Shown: positions 1 through 9,833 of the stretch, in pieces
How positions within the stretch are numbered: position 1 is the stretch's first letter
Layout of the letters: each line of letters starts with the position of its first letter
NCBI GenBank assembly: GCA_025463785.1
Contig: JAODBD010000009.1
Location: 1 to 64,000 of the forward strand
From: Glaciihabitans sp.
GTDB lineage: Bacteria; Actinomycetota; Actinomycetes; Actinomycetales; Microbacteriaceae
Reading direction: 5' to 3'
Length of the DNA stretch: 64,000 bases
Notes under the pieces: model-generated
What the model was told of the DNA's origin: nothing
Databases searched by the model: none
The model's input: the letters and a program-made list of their open reading frames with translations, nothing else
Program-made: the position numbers and the translations under genes

Positions 1-85
1 ATACGCCGCGCGCCGGTACCCGGGTCACGCCAGCGCCATTCTCGAGACGACGGACGCGGTCGCTGAACCGCCGCACCCGAAAAGA
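1..85. other. left edge, no gene recognised
   Basis: Short flank beyond the qcr operon terminator. I see no start or stop context that identifies a gene here. It may be the tail of a gene outside the window or plain intergenic DNA. Confidence 0.3.
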
Positions 86-115
86 GATGCCCTCCCCGAC
101 GTGGGGGAGGGCATC
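86..115 (-). terminator. Rho-independent terminator of the ctaE-qcrCAB operon
   Basis: A 12-bp perfect stem (GATGCCCTCCCC at 86-97 against its complement at 104-115) closes a 6-nt loop. On the minus strand the stem is followed by a T-rich run (TCTCTTTTC). It lies about 24 bp beyond the qcrB stop codon, as expected for the end of this operon. Confidence 0.85.
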
Positions 116-138
116 CGTCGTTCGAGCCGGCGCGGGGC

Positions 139-1773
139 CTAGTGGTGGTCGTGCGACTGGCGTTCGAGCTCAGATCGGGTGACCGGTGCAATGCGGTCTT
201 CGAAGAACCAGCGTGACATGCGTGCGCGCACGCGCTGGGTGCCCGTGATCTTGCCTTTGGCGTTCGGGCGGATCATCAGCGGCTTGTACTCGTTGAAGCT
301 CACCAGGCGCCAGCGCTCGTACTCGTCGACGGGCTGGTGCACCTCGATGTATTCTCCACCGGGCAGTCGAACGATTCGGCCCGACTCGAACCCGTGCAGG
401 GCGATCTCGCGGTCTTTCTTCTGCAGCGCGAGACACACTCGCTTCGCGATGAAGTAGGCGATGAACGGGCCCAGGATGGCTGCGGCCTGGATGGCGTGGA
501 TCACGGCCTCGATCGACAGCTGGAAGTGCGTGGCGATGAGGTCGGAACTCGCCGCCGCCCAGAGTGCCGCGTAGAACGTGACACCGGCTGCTCCGATCGC
601 CGTACGCGTCGGAGCATTGCGCGGGCGGTCGAGGATGTGGTGCTCACGCTTGTCGCCGGTGACCCAGCCCTCGACGAGCGGATAGAGCGCAACAGTCGAG
701 ATGAAGAGACCGAGCACCACGATGGGGATCAGGATGTTCCACGAATACGTGTGACCCCAGATCACCGACTCGAGGCCCGGCGGAATCAGGCGCAGCGCCC
801 CGTCGGCGAAACCGATGTACCAGTCGGGTTGGGTGCCGGCAGAGACGGGGGAGGGGTCGTATGGCCCGTAGTTCCAGATCGGGTTGATCGTGAAGAACGA
901 CGCGATCAGCGCGATCACACCGAACACGATGAAGAAGAACCCGCCGGCCTTCGCCGCATACACCGGCAGTACCGGGTAGCCGATGACGTTCTGGTTCGTC
1001 TTGCCGGCGCCGGCGTACTGGGTGTGCTTGTGCACGACGACGAACACCAGGTGCAGCGCGATCATCGCCACCAATATGGCGGGCAACAGCAATATGTGCA
1101 GCGTATAGAGGCGGCCGACGATCTGTTCGCCGGGGAACTCGCCGCCGAAGATCAGATACGAGATCCAGGTACCGACGAAGGGTATGCCCTTCACCATGCC
1201 ATCGATGATGCGCAGGCCGTTACCGGAGAGCAGATCGTCGGGCAGGGAGTACCCGGTGAAGCCCTCGGCGAGAGCCAGGATGAACAGCAGGAACCCGATG
1301 GTCCAGTTCAGCTCGCGCGGCTTGCGGAAGGCGCCGGTGAAGAAGATTCGCAGCATGTGCAGGCCGATGGACGCGATGAACAGCAGCGCGGCCCAGTGGT
1401 GGATCTGGCGGATCAACAGGCCGCCGCGAACCTCGAACGAGATCTTGAGGGCCGAATCCATGGCCGCCGACATCTCGACGCCCTTGAGTGGAACGAAGGG
1501 ACCCGAGTACGTCACGGGCGCCATGGAGGCCTGGAAGAAGAACGTCAGGAACGTGCCCGTGAGCAGAATAACCACGAAGCTGTAGAGCGCGACCTCACCC
1601 AGCATGAACGACCAGTGGTCGGGGAAGATCTTGCGGCCGAGCTCCTTGACGAGGCCCGAGATGCTGGTGCGCTCGTCGATGTAGTTCGCCGCGATGGCGG
1701 TTGCCGAGCGCCGTTTTGCCACTTCGCCACCGCGTCCCGCTGCTGATGTGGACGCGCTCTGTGTCGACGTCAT
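139..1773 (-). CDS. qcrB: cytochrome bc1 complex cytochrome b subunit
   Basis: Membrane subunit of the actinobacterial menaquinol:cytochrome c reductase, which carries both b hemes and the quinol sites. At 544 residues it is the long actinobacterial form, with a C-terminal extension. Candidate heme histidines lie near residues 125/139 and 226/241. A PDWY motif near residue 309 is the Qo-site PEWY equivalent. Several hydrophobic spans are visible. It is the last gene of the operon: its ATG overlaps the qcrA stop by 4 bases, so translational coupling is likely. A strong terminator follows. Identification is secure. Confidence 0.97.
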   Translation of the reverse strand: MTSTQSASTSAAGRGGEVAKRRSATAIAANYIDERTSISGLVKELGRKIFPDHWSFMLGEVALYSFVVILLTGTFLTFFFQASMAPVTYSGPFVPLKGVEMSAAMDSALKISFEVRGGLLIRQIHHWAALLFIASIGLHMLRIFFTGAFRKPRELNWTIGFLLFILALAEGFTGYSLPDDLLSGNGLRIIDGMVKGIPFVGTWISYLIFGGEFPGEQIVGRLYTLHILLLPAILVAMIALHLVFVVVHKHTQYAGAGKTNQNVIGYPVLPVYAAKAGGFFFIVFGVIALIASFFTINPIWNYGPYDPSPVSAGTQPDWYIGFADGALRLIPPGLESVIWGHTYSWNILIPIVVLGLFISTVALYPLVEGWVTGDKREHHILDRPRNAPTRTAIGAAGVTFYAALWAAASSDLIATHFQLSIEAVIHAIQAAAILGPFIAYFIAKRVCLALQKKDREIALHGFESGRIVRLPGGEYIEVHQPVDEYERWRLVSFNEYKPLMIRPNAKGKITGTQRVRARMSRWFFEDRIAPVTRSELERQSHDHH

Positions 1774-2870
1774 AGCTCACGCTCCCAAAAATCTGGTCCA
1801 ACCGGTTCGTGGAAATCGCTCCTGGCGACGAGGTAGCCGTTGGAATCCACCGTGATCGGAAGCTGGGGCAGCGGTCGACGTGCCGGTCCGAAGATGACCT
1901 TTGCCTCCTGCGTGATGTCGAACTGCGACTGGTGGCACGGGCACAGCAAATGATGCGTCTGTTGTTCGTACAACGCGACAGGGCAGCCAACATGGGTGCA
2001 GATCTGTGAGTACGCGACGATTCCGTCGTAGTTCCAGCTCTCCTTGCCCGCGGAGACGTGCAGGTCTTCGGGCTTCAGGCGCATCAGCAGAACCGCGGCC
2101 TTTGCCTTCTGCTCGAGTGCGTCGCTCCGCTGCAGCAGGCCCTCGGGGATCACGTGGAAGGCGGAGCCAAGCGTGACATCCGATGCCTTGATCGGGACAC
2201 CTGTGGGGTCGTGGGTAAGGCGCGTGCCTGTCTTCCACATCGTGTGCTGAAGAAGGTAGACCGGGTCAGCGATCGGTGCGAGGTCGCGGAATAGCGCAAT
2301 CGCCGGAACCGGCGTCAGAACGAGCGCGCCGATCAGACTGTTGCGGATGAGAGTACGGCGACCGATGCCGGATTCCTCGTTGCCGAGAGTAAAGACTTCG
2401 ACAGCTTTCTCGCGGGTTGCCTCAGTGCCACGCGTACCGTGGCGCAGTTCGACGCTCTCGTCTTCGCGCATGAGCTGCTTGGCCCAGTGAACGGCACCGA
2501 GACCAATGCCGAGCAAGCCCAGCGTGATGCCGAGGCCGAGCAGGAGGTTATTGGTGCGAATCGACCCGAAGTCGCCCGGATTGATCGGAAAGGCAATGTA
2601 TGCGGCCAACGCGAAAATGCTTCCAATAATCGACAGGAAGAACAGAATCGCGACCTGCCGCTCGGCACGCTTGTCTTTGGCGGGAACGAGGTCAGTCTGA
2701 CGAGGATTGTGCGGCGGGAATCCCGGGTTGATCACCTTGTCGGTCTGAACCACGCCGATTCCGGGGGATTCATCGCGCTCGGCGGCGACCTGGATGGCCG
2801 TGCCGGTGCGAGCGCCCGTGTGAACGGCGTCATCGTCGGGTGCGGTCACACCGTCGTCGTGCTGTGCCAT
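1770..2870 (-). CDS. qcrA: cytochrome bc1 complex Rieske iron-sulfur subunit
   Basis: Rieske 2Fe-2S subunit passing electrons from menaquinol to the diheme cytochrome c. The cluster-binding boxes CTHVGC and CPCHQSQFD are present in the last quarter of the 366-residue protein. The actinobacterial family has an N-terminal extension with three TM helices. Hydrophobic segments are visible around residues 75-95, 105-125 and 175-195. It sits between qcrC and qcrB, overlapping qcrB by 4 bases. Confidence 0.97.
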   Translation of the reverse strand: MAQHDDGVTAPDDDAVHTGARTGTAIQVAAERDESPGIGVVQTDKVINPGFPPHNPRQTDLVPAKDKRAERQVAILFFLSIIGSIFALAAYIAFPINPGDFGSIRTNNLLLGLGITLGLLGIGLGAVHWAKQLMREDESVELRHGTRGTEATREKAVEVFTLGNEESGIGRRTLIRNSLIGALVLTPVPAIALFRDLAPIADPVYLLQHTMWKTGTRLTHDPTGVPIKASDVTLGSAFHVIPEGLLQRSDALEQKAKAAVLLMRLKPEDLHVSAGKESWNYDGIVAYSQICTHVGCPVALYEQQTHHLLCPCHQSQFDITQEAKVIFGPARRPLPQLPITVDSNGYLVARSDFHEPVGPDFWEREL

Positions 2871-2936
2871 TCGATTCCCTTCACGAGTTCGCTGCCTGAG
2901 CGTTGGTTCAGTGTGCTGCGCTGGTTCACGGTCGCG

Positions 2937-3743
2937 TTAGTTCGCTTTCGCCGTCAGCCAGATCGTCACGCCGACGATGGCACCAAGCCCGAATATCCAG
3001 AGGAATAGACCCTCCGACACCGGGCCGAGGTTGCCGAGGTCGATACCACCGGGCGACGGGTTCTTGTCGAGGTACTTCAGGTACGTGATGATGTCGGCTT
3101 TTTGAGTCGGCGTGATGTTCTGGTCGTTGAAAACCGGCATGTTCTGCGGGCCCGTTGCCATTGCCTCATAGATGTGCTTGGCCGAGACACCGGTCAACTG
3201 CGGTGCAAACTTGCCCTCGGTTAAGGCGCCACCCGCACCAGCAACGTTGTGGCACATCGCGCAGTTGATGCGGAAGAGTTCTGCGCCCTTTGCCGCATTG
3301 CCATTGCCGCCGAGGTACTGCTTCGACGGGATGCCCGGGCCGGGGGCCTGTGCCGCGACGTAGGTGTACAGCGCCTGGATCTGCTGCGTGGTGAACTGGG
3401 CGGGCTTTTCTTCAGCCTGGGGCCCTGATGCGGCAAGCGGCATACGCCCGGTCGATACCTGGAAATCGACGGATGCAGCTCCGACTCCGATGAGAGACGG
3501 ACCCTGTTTGGTGCCCTGCAGGTTCAGGCCGTGACAGGTCGCGCAGTTCGCAGCAAAAAGCTTCGAACCCTCCGTCGTGAGTTGGCTGGTTGCCGCTGTC
3601 GTATTGGCTGATGCGGATGCCGTGAACAGCGCATAGACGCCGCCGGTTGCGAACAACCCGATCATGATCAGCGCGACGGACGCCATGGGCGACCGACGAC
3701 CCGCCTTACGGACCTTCGGCTGAGAGGTAGTGGACTTGCGCAT
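2937..3743 (-). CDS. qcrC: cytochrome bc1 complex diheme cytochrome c subunit
   Basis: Diheme c-type cytochrome of the bc1-aa3 supercomplex, acting on the outer membrane face. Two CXXCH heme sites are visible: CATCH near residue 67 and CAMCH in the second half. There is an N-terminal hydrophobic anchor and a second TM near the C-terminus (WIFGLGAIVGVTIWL). The start at 3743 (MRKSTTSQP) is chosen because AGGAAG lies just upstream. An ATG six codons earlier has no such site. It follows ctaE by about 40 bp. Confidence 0.96.
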   Translation of the reverse strand: MRKSTTSQPKVRKAGRRSPMASVALIMIGLFATGGVYALFTASASANTTAATSQLTTEGSKLFAANCATCHGLNLQGTKQGPSLIGVGAASVDFQVSTGRMPLAASGPQAEEKPAQFTTQQIQALYTYVAAQAPGPGIPSKQYLGGNGNAAKGAELFRINCAMCHNVAGAGGALTEGKFAPQLTGVSAKHIYEAMATGPQNMPVFNDQNITPTQKADIITYLKYLDKNPSPGGIDLGNLGPVSEGLFLWIFGLGAIVGVTIWLTAKAN

Positions 3744-3782
3744 ACTGCTTCCTGTTCGCACTTCGAGTTACAGTTCCACTTC

Positions 3783-4412
3783 TTATTTCAGGAGGTAGAT
3801 GACGGAGAACAGCCCGATCCACACCACGTCAACAAAGTGCCAGTAATACGACACGACGATCGCACTCGTCGCCTCCTTGTGGCCGAAGTTTTTGGCCGAG
3901 TACGCCCGCCCGATAACCAGCAGGAACGCGATCAGACCGCACGTGACGTGGAGGCCGTGGAAACCCGTGGTGAGAAAGAACGCCGAGCCGTAAGCATCCG
4001 AACTGATCATGACGTGCTCGCTGACCAGGTTTGCGTATTCGAAGATCTGAAGGATAACGAAGACAGCACCCATCACATATGTGACGAAGAACCACTCGAC
4101 CATGCCCCACTCGGTGAACTTCCAACTCTTGCGCCGCGGTTGCAGCCGTTCGGCGGCAAAAACACCGGCCTGGCAGGAAAACGAGGACAGGAGGAGGATG
4201 ACCGTGTTGACGCCTGAGTAGGGAACGTTGAGCTTGGCACTCTGGATGGCCCACAGTTCTGGCGAGGTCGACCGCAGGGTGAAGTAGATCGCGAACAGAC
4301 CTGCGAAGAACATCACCTCACTGCCGAGCCACACGATCGTTCCGACCGCGACAATACTCGGCCGGTTCACTGAGGAGATACCGACCGGGCGAGTAAGAGA
4401 GGTGCTCGTCAC
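3783..4412 (-). CDS. ctaE: cytochrome c oxidase subunit III
   Basis: Subunit III of the aa3-type terminal oxidase, about 209 residues with several TM helices. Family-typical residues include the [11 protein letters not shown] segment, and the sequence ends [20 protein letters not shown]. The start is set at GTG 4412 ([11 protein letters not shown]). A farther ATG at 4451 would add 13 uncharacteristic residues. It is the promoter-proximal gene of the classic ctaE-qcrC-qcrA-qcrB order and is divergent from trpD. Subunits I and II (ctaD/ctaC) are not in the window. Confidence 0.95.
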   Translation of the reverse strand: MTSTSLTRPVGISSVNRPSIVAVGTIVWLGSEVMFFAGLFAIYFTLRSTSPELWAIQSAKLNVPYSGVNTVILLLSSFSCQAGVFAAERLQPRRKSWKFTEWGMVEWFFVTYVMGAVFVILQIFEYANLVSEHVMISSDAYGSAFFLTTGFHGLHVTCGLIAFLLVIGRAYSAKNFGHKEATSAIVVSYYWHFVDVVWIGLFSVIYLLK

Positions 4413-4477
4413 TGTTCCATTATGTCCGATATCGAGGGGCCGTTCTTCCAATCCCGCCGCCAGTCGCGCCCAATCGT

Positions 4478-4490
4478 TAGGATTTGCAGC
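4478..4490 (+). promoter_or_regulatory. possible -10 element for leaderless trpD mRNA
   Basis: TAGGAT at 4478-4483 matches the actinobacterial TANNNT -10 pattern and ends 7 nt before the ATG at 4491. No Shine-Dalgarno is obvious at the usual distance. This spacing is what leaderless actinobacterial transcripts show. I see no convincing -35. This is inference only. Confidence 0.4.
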
Positions 4491-5546
4491 ATGTCATCCG
4501 AGCACACCTGGCCGTCCGTTCTCAGCCACCTCGTGGAGGGTGCTGATCTCTCGATCAGCGAGTCAACATGGGCCATGCAGAGTGTGATGGCTGGGGAAGC
4601 CACAGACGCGCAACTCGGCGGCCTCCTCGTCGCCCTCCGCATAAAGGGCGAGACAGTCGACGAGATCGTCGGATTTCGGGATGCGGTGCTCGCGAATGCG
4701 CTCCAGCTGGATGTCGATCCCATGGTTCTCGACATCGTCGGTACCGGGGGAGACCCGTACGGTGCAGTCCTGAACATCTCCTCGATCGCGTCCGTTATTG
4801 CTGCGGCGACCGGCATTCCCGTGGTCAAGCATGGGAATCGGGGTGCGAGTTCGGCGTCCGGGGCATCCGATGTCCTGTCTGCACTCGGCCTGAACCTCGA
4901 CATCGAGCCGGCGCGCGTTGCTGCGGTGCTCAAGGAGACGGGGATCACGTTCGCGTTCGCAGCGCTGTTCCACCCCGGATTCAGGTACGCCGGTCCCACG
5001 CGAAAGCAGCTCGGCATCTCAACTCTGTTCAACATCCTGGGGCCACTTTGCAATCCGGCGCGTCCGGAAGCATCAGCGGTCGGAGTCGCGAGCCTTGATC
5101 GCGTTCCCCTTGTGGTTGGAGTGTTCCAGACGCGAGGCGCCACGGCGCTCGTCTACCGTGGCGATGACGGTATAGACAAGCTCACCACCACGGGCCACAG
5201 CCACATCTGGGAGGTGTCGCGCGGTTTCGTAACCGAGCACGACCTGAATCCAGCCGATCTCGGGATTCCTACGGCCGACATCCAGTCGCTTCTCGGTGCC
5301 GATGCCGCTCACAACGCTTCGGTCGCCCGTTCTGTGCTCGCCGGTCAGGCCGGCCCGGTCCGAGACATCGTGCTGCTGAATGCCGCCGCTGGCATTGCCT
5401 CGTTCGAGCTCGCGAAGAATCCGGAACTCCTTCGAGTACCGATCGCTGACCGGCTTCGCACGGGCATGGTTGTCGCAGCCGAAGCCGTTGACTCTGGTGC
5501 CGCGGCCGCAAAGCTTGACCAGTGGATCGCCGCGACTAACGCCTGA
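4491..5546 (+). CDS. trpD: anthranilate phosphoribosyltransferase
   Basis: Transfers phosphoribose from PRPP to anthranilate in tryptophan synthesis. The PRPP-binding signature GTGGD lies near residues 84-88. KHGNRGASS and the GPTRKQLG / NILGPLCNP segments are diagnostic. The start at 4491 gives 351 residues, the family size. The upstream ATG 4422 would add 23 residues overlapping the ctaE 5' end. trpD stands alone, divergent from ctaE and away from other trp genes. The chorismate-using synthase pair at 19-21 kb could supply its substrate. Confidence 0.95.
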   Translation: MSSEHTWPSVLSHLVEGADLSISESTWAMQSVMAGEATDAQLGGLLVALRIKGETVDEIVGFRDAVLANALQLDVDPMVLDIVGTGGDPYGAVLNISSIASVIAAATGIPVVKHGNRGASSASGASDVLSALGLNLDIEPARVAAVLKETGITFAFAALFHPGFRYAGPTRKQLGISTLFNILGPLCNPARPEASAVGVASLDRVPLVVGVFQTRGATALVYRGDDGIDKLTTTGHSHIWEVSRGFVTEHDLNPADLGIPTADIQSLLGADAAHNASVARSVLAGQAGPVRDIVLLNAAAGIASFELAKNPELLRVPIADRLRTGMVVAAEAVDSGAAAAKLDQWIAATNA

Positions 5547-5560
5547 CTGCGCTGGTTGGG

Positions 5561-7063
5561 TTAGTTCTCTGCCCAGTCAAAGGTGCGAGTGATCGCCTTC
5601 TTCCAGGTGTGCAGGAGCGCCGCGCGCGCGTCGGCATCGATGGTCGGTTCCCAGCGCTTGTCTTCCTGCCACTTTGTTCGCAGGTCGTCGAGTGTGCTCC
5701 AATAACCGACGGCAAGCCCCGCTGCGTATGCTGCGCCGAGCGCAGTCGTCTCGGTCACGACCGGACGAACGACCGGGATGCCCAGAATGTCAGCCTGAAA
5801 CTGCATCAGGAGCTCGTTCGCGGTCATCCCGCCGTCGACCCGCAGTTCCACGATGTCGGTTCCGAAGTCTGCATTGACCGCATCGAGCACCTCGCGAGTC
5901 TGGAAGGCGGTGGACTCCAACGCGGCTCGCGCAAGGTGAGCCCGTGTGATGAAACGGGTGAGGCCGAGGATCGCGCCGCGGGCATCCGGTCGCCAGTATG
6001 GTGCGAACAGGCCGGAGAACGCTGGCACGATGTATGCCCCGCCGTTGTCGTCGACCGATCTCGCGAGCGGCTCGATCTCATCGGCGCTGCGGATGATTCC
6101 GAGGTTGTCGCGAAGCCATTGCACCAGCGATCCAGTGACAGCGATTGAGCCCTCGAGAGCGTAGCTAGCCGGCGCGCCGCCAAGCCGGTAGGCAACAGTC
6201 GTGATGAGTCCGTTCGATGAACGCACGATATCTTCGCCGGTGTTGACGATCAGGAAATTGCCAGTGCCGTAGGTGTTCTTGGATTCGCCGGCTCCGAATG
6301 CGGCCTGACCGAAGGTCGCCGCTTGCTGGTCACCGAGAATTCCTGCGATTGGGACCTCTCGCAACAGACTCTCGGATGCCGCGGTTCCGTATATCTCCGA
6401 CGAGCTTCGGATCTCGGGCAGCATCGCCCTCGGCACCCCAAAATCGGACAGAATCTCCTCGTCCCAATCGAGCGTCTCGAGGTTCATCAGAAGTGTTCTC
6501 GATGCGTTGGTGACGTCAGTCGCATGGATGCCGCCCCGCGTGCCACCCGTCAAATTCCAGACAACCCACGAGTCGGTGGTTCCGAACATCAGTTCGCCCG
6601 CTTCGGCGCGCGCTCGAGCACCAGCGACGTTTTCGAGAATCCAGGCGATCTTGGTACCGGAGAAATAGGTCGCCAACGGAAGTCCGACCCGATCCTTGTA
6701 CCGATCGGTGTTTCCCTCAGCCAACCGATCAACAATCGACTGAGTACGCGTGTCCTGCCACACGATTGCGTTGTACACGGGTTTGCCCGTCGCGCGATCC
6801 CAGACGATGGTGGTCTCGCGTTGATTGGTGATGCCGATTGCGGCGACGTCGTGGCGGGTGACGTTAGCTCGTGACAACGCGGTTCCGATGACCTCGCGAG
6901 TGTTGTTCCAGATTTCGACGGGATCGTGTTCGACCCAGCCGGGCCTGGGGAAGATCTGCTTGTGCTCGAGTTGCCCGGTCGAGACGACTCGAGCATCGTG
7001 GTCAAAGAGGATCGCCCGCGTGCTCGTCGTGCCCTGATCAATGGCGATGATGAGTTTGCTCAC
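5561..7063 (-). CDS. glpK: glycerol kinase
   Basis: Cytosolic FGGY-family kinase converting glycerol to glycerol 3-phosphate. Full length at 500 residues. The N-terminal phosphate loop [23 protein letters not shown], and [10 protein letters not shown] are family landmarks, and the C-terminal half contains [19 protein letters not shown]. The start codon overlaps the stop of the upstream lactate-oxidase-family gene by 4 bases, so the two are probably translationally coupled. No glpF or glpD is adjacent. It converges on trpD with 14 bp between stops. Confidence 0.96.
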   Translation of the reverse strand: MSKLIIAIDQGTTSTRAILFDHDARVVSTGQLEHKQIFPRPGWVEHDPVEIWNNTREVIGTALSRANVTRHDVAAIGITNQRETTIVWDRATGKPVYNAIVWQDTRTQSIVDRLAEGNTDRYKDRVGLPLATYFSGTKIAWILENVAGARARAEAGELMFGTTDSWVVWNLTGGTRGGIHATDVTNASRTLLMNLETLDWDEEILSDFGVPRAMLPEIRSSSEIYGTAASESLLREVPIAGILGDQQAATFGQAAFGAGESKNTYGTGNFLIVNTGEDIVRSSNGLITTVAYRLGGAPASYALEGSIAVTGSLVQWLRDNLGIIRSADEIEPLARSVDDNGGAYIVPAFSGLFAPYWRPDARGAILGLTRFITRAHLARAALESTAFQTREVLDAVNADFGTDIVELRVDGGMTANELLMQFQADILGIPVVRPVVTETTALGAAYAAGLAVGYWSTLDDLRTKWQEDKRWEPTIDADARAALLHTWKKAITRTFDWAEN

Positions 7064-8343
7064 GAGTGCTCACGCCTCCGTACGGCCAGCGCATCAGGCC
7101 CGAGCGAGGAAGCCGAGGTATGGCCGGCGAGACCGAGGGCGAGGTCGAATTCGGCGAGAAGATTCCGCAGGACGGCTTCCGCGCCGGCCGCGCCGGCGAT
7201 GCTGAGTCCGTAGACGTACGGTCGCCCGACCAGGACCGAGGTTGCTCCGAGCGCGAGGGCAATCAGGATGTCGCTGCCGGAGCGAATCCCGCTGTCGAAG
7301 AGCACCGGAATCCGGTCGCCAACCGCGTCGACCACGGCGGGGAGTGCATCGAGTGATCCGATCGCGCGATCGAGCTGGCGACCGCCGTGATTGCTGACTA
7401 TGACGCCGTCCATGCCGTGTTCGACTGCGAGTCTTGCGTCATCCGGATGCTGGATTCCTTTGAGCAGGATGGGCAGTTTGGTTCGCTCGCGAACGAAGCG
7501 CAGATTGTTCCAGGTAAGCGACGAACGAGAGAAAACCTCAAGGAACGTGTCGACAGCGAGCCGCGGATCAGCCGAACGCAGGTTGCTCCAGAAGGATCCG
7601 GGATAGTGGCGCGTCATGTCGAGCAGGGTGCGGATCACGGCAGGCGTCACCCGGGGAGTGGATGATTTCGGCGCCGCAGCGCGCTCATGAACGAGCCTCT
7701 GGAAGATGGGGTCGTGCGTATACTGCGCGATCCCGAGACCGTGCGCGAACGGCAGGTAAGCGAGGTCGAGGTCGCGCGGTCGCCAGCCCAGCATGTGGGT
7801 ATCAAGCGTGATCACGATGGCCTCGGCGCCGGCCGCCTCCGCGCGCCGGATGAGGCTCGCGACGAGGTCGTCCGAACTGCTCCAGTACAGCTGGAACCAG
7901 TGCGGCGAGCCCGGCGTCGCGGCGAAGGTCTCCTCCAACGCTATCGAGGCCTGGTTGGATGCGACGTAGGGGATTCCGAGACGGGATGCCGCCCTCGCGA
8001 TTCCGAGGTCGGCATCCTTGTGTACCAGTTCGAGCACTCCAATCGGTGCCGCGATCACGGGGGTCGGGTAGGTCTTGCCAAAGAGTTGAATTGAAAGGTC
8101 TCGCCTGCTGACATCCCGAAGCATTCTTGGCACGATGTGCCAGGCGTCGAATGCAGCAGCATTGGCGCGCATCGTGTGCTCAGACCCGCTCCCGCCAGCG
8201 ACATATGCCCAGGCGGCAGGGGTCATTGTGTGCTCGGCCGCAGCTTCGAGCGTTGCCCAGCCTGCAGGAACGACGGGGGAGTGGCCGAGCGCTCCGCCGC
8301 GATAGATCGCGGATTGGGTCTCGCGCCCGCTGCTCACCGTCAT
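7060..8343 (-). CDS. FMN-dependent alpha-hydroxy acid oxidase (lactate 2-monooxygenase/oxidase family)
   Basis: TIM-barrel flavoenzyme oxidising 2-hydroxy acids such as L-lactate. Family landmarks are [23 protein letters not shown], the substrate/catalytic segment [10 protein letters not shown] and the FMN-phosphate motif [16 protein letters not shown]. The [14 protein letters not shown] insert resembles lactate 2-monooxygenases rather than the cytochrome-linked LldD. The start at ATG 8343 gives 427 residues. An upstream ATG at 8382 has no support. It is coupled to glpK, which suggests a shared role in using lactate and glycerol. Exact substrate is uncertain. Confidence 0.85.
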   Translation of the reverse strand: MTVSSGRETQSAIYRGGALGHSPVVPAGWATLEAAAEHTMTPAAWAYVAGGSGSEHTMRANAAAFDAWHIVPRMLRDVSRRDLSIQLFGKTYPTPVIAAPIGVLELVHKDADLGIARAASRLGIPYVASNQASIALEETFAATPGSPHWFQLYWSSSDDLVASLIRRAEAAGAEAIVITLDTHMLGWRPRDLDLAYLPFAHGLGIAQYTHDPIFQRLVHERAAAPKSSTPRVTPAVIRTLLDMTRHYPGSFWSNLRSADPRLAVDTFLEVFSRSSLTWNNLRFVRERTKLPILLKGIQHPDDARLAVEHGMDGVIVSNHGGRQLDRAIGSLDALPAVVDAVGDRIPVLFDSGIRSGSDILIALALGATSVLVGRPYVYGLSIAGAAGAEAVLRNLLAEFDLALGLAGHTSASSLGPDALAVRRREHS

Positions 8344-8434
8344 GGAGCTCCCTTGCCCGGGCTCGTGTGAGCCCGCTTTCATGATGCCAGTTTCTGGCGA
8401 TCAAACGAGGCAACCTCGGTCGCAACTTGTCCGA

Positions 8435-9043
8435 TTAGGCCGATTCGATCTCGGAGTCGGCGCGACGGGCGGCGGAAAGGGCAGAGGCCCACCAGTGCAG
8501 GTCAGTCAGCAGGAGGTCCAGGCGCGGCTCAAGCGCTGCGAAGATGTCGGCGCGAGCGGCCCCATCGATTCGAATCGGCGCCATCTGCGGCCCGAAGATG
8601 TGCACGGTGGGGCGCACCGAGACCATGTCGAGTTCTGCGGCAACCTGTCGCAGTTGCTCGATTGCGCGACTCCCACCGACATTGCCGTAGCCGAGAAATG
8701 AGATCGGTTTGTGAACGAATTCGACGAAATAGTGATCGATCAGGTTCTTCAACGCCGCCGTATAGCCATGATTGAACTCGTTAGTGATCACGAAGTAGCC
8801 ATCTGCGGCGTCGAGCCGTTCGCCGATCTCGCGCTGCTGGTCGCTCGAATATGCACGAGGTGCCATGGCGGGTGGCGCCTGGAGGTCGTAGAGCGGGAGA
8901 AGGTTCTCGCGAAGATCAAACACCTCGAACGCGAAATCTGTGCGATACGCCGTGCGCTCGAGCACCCAAGCCAGCGGATAGTCCGCGAAGCGGGCCGTGC
9001 GAGTGCTGGCGACAATGATGAGGATTTTAGGAACAGAAGCCAT
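8435..9043 (-). CDS. NADPH-dependent FMN reductase family protein
   Basis: Flavodoxin-fold oxidoreductase of about 202 residues. The N-terminus KILIIVASTRTARFADYPLAW is the usual flavin-phosphate region of NADPH:FMN/quinone reductases. FVITNEFNHGYTAALKNLID is the conserved middle motif and KPISFLGYGNVGGSRAIEQL follows. The start is ATG 9043; a longer frame to 9109 would overlap the neighbour. Likely roles are supplying reduced FMN or detoxifying quinones. The physiological partner is unknown. Confidence 0.9.
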   Translation of the reverse strand: MASVPKILIIVASTRTARFADYPLAWVLERTAYRTDFAFEVFDLRENLLPLYDLQAPPAMAPRAYSSDQQREIGERLDAADGYFVITNEFNHGYTAALKNLIDHYFVEFVHKPISFLGYGNVGGSRAIEQLRQVAAELDMVSVRPTVHIFGPQMAPIRIDGAARADIFAALEPRLDLLLTDLHWWASALSAARRADSEIESA

Positions 9044-9078
9044 GCTTTCGAACCTACTGCCGTAGTCATCCACGCGAT

Positions 9079-9474
9079 TCAGGAATTCACAGCACCCACG
9101 TACAACCACTGGCCGCCCTCGCGAACGAAAAGACTGTTCTCAGTCTGTTCGCCTCGAACGCCGTTTGCGGTGTAGCGGGCACGGTACTCGACAGTTCCTC
9201 GCTCATCCAGCATGCCGCCGCCTGTCCGTCCAAGAATCTCAAGGCTGAGCCACTTCTGCTCGGGATCAAGTTGTAACGACTTCGGGCGGCCGAGGGGATG
9301 CCACGTCTTCAACAGGTAGGCGGTCTCACCGAGCGCGTATGCCGAGTACCGTGATCGCATCAGACGTTCTGCTGTCGGTGCGATGGACTCGCCGCGGTGA
9401 AACGGTCGACAGCATTCGTCATACGGAAGACCGCTGAGGCAGGGGCATCCGGCAGTCAGGGGAGAGGGCGTCAC
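9079..9474 (-). CDS. YchJ-like (UPF0225) protein with SEC-C-type zinc motif
   Basis: 131-residue protein of the YchJ family. The N-terminal metal-binding pattern CPCLSGLPYDECCRPFH is followed by AERLMRSRYSAYALG, the family core. The sequence ends in an NTF2-like half (ENSLFVREGGQWLYVGA). Family function is not established; the SEC-C motif is associated with zinc binding and protein interaction. Stand-alone, upstream of the FMN reductase. Confidence 0.9.
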   Translation of the reverse strand: MTPSPLTAGCPCLSGLPYDECCRPFHRGESIAPTAERLMRSRYSAYALGETAYLLKTWHPLGRPKSLQLDPEQKWLSLEILGRTGGGMLDERGTVEYRARYTANGVRGEQTENSLFVREGGQWLYVGAVNS

Positions 9475-9603
9475 CTGCTAAGTATGGCTAGATTGGTGCC
9501 CTGGTCGCCGTTGTCGCCGACGGACTGACGTCGCTGGAACATATGCTCCGACAGGCATAGGATGCGCGGCGATAGAAAATTCGCGTTGATTGGGCTTCCG
9601 CCG

Positions 9604-9819
9604 CGAAATCCCACGCGAGCAACACAACATCCTCTTTCGAGTTCGCCGGCGTGCGCCGGTACGTGGCCAGGCAGCGAGGTTGTCTGGTTCGGTGAGGCCT
9701 CACATCCTGTGGCGGCCAGCCTCCCTGGCTGTTGCGATCAGCGCTTCGACGAGAGCTGTGGCTACACCGTTGCGGCGAGCTTCCTCCGCAACGCCAAGTT
9801 CGTTGAAATACATCTCGGT
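9604..9819 (-). pseudogene. decayed GNAT acetyltransferase fragment (AAC(3)-I-like)
   Basis: Reading the minus strand from about 9819 gives TEMYFNELGVAEEARRNGVA then TALVEALIATAREAG, an acetyl-CoA-binding GNAT core. An in-frame TGA at 9702-9700 follows. The same frame continues GLTEPDNLAA, and a shift to another frame reads LATYRRT and EDVVLLAWDF, a typical end for this family. The N-terminal half is missing: a TAA lies directly upstream, next to the end of the DUF1801 gene. Truncation, stop and frameshift together show a dead gene. Confidence 0.75.
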
Positions 9820-9833
9820 GCCTTAGCTGGCGG

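Noticed and set aside
337-1746. A 469-codon open frame opposite qcrB
   Set aside because: Arg/Asp-rich shadow of the cytochrome b gene, no domain and no ribosome site.
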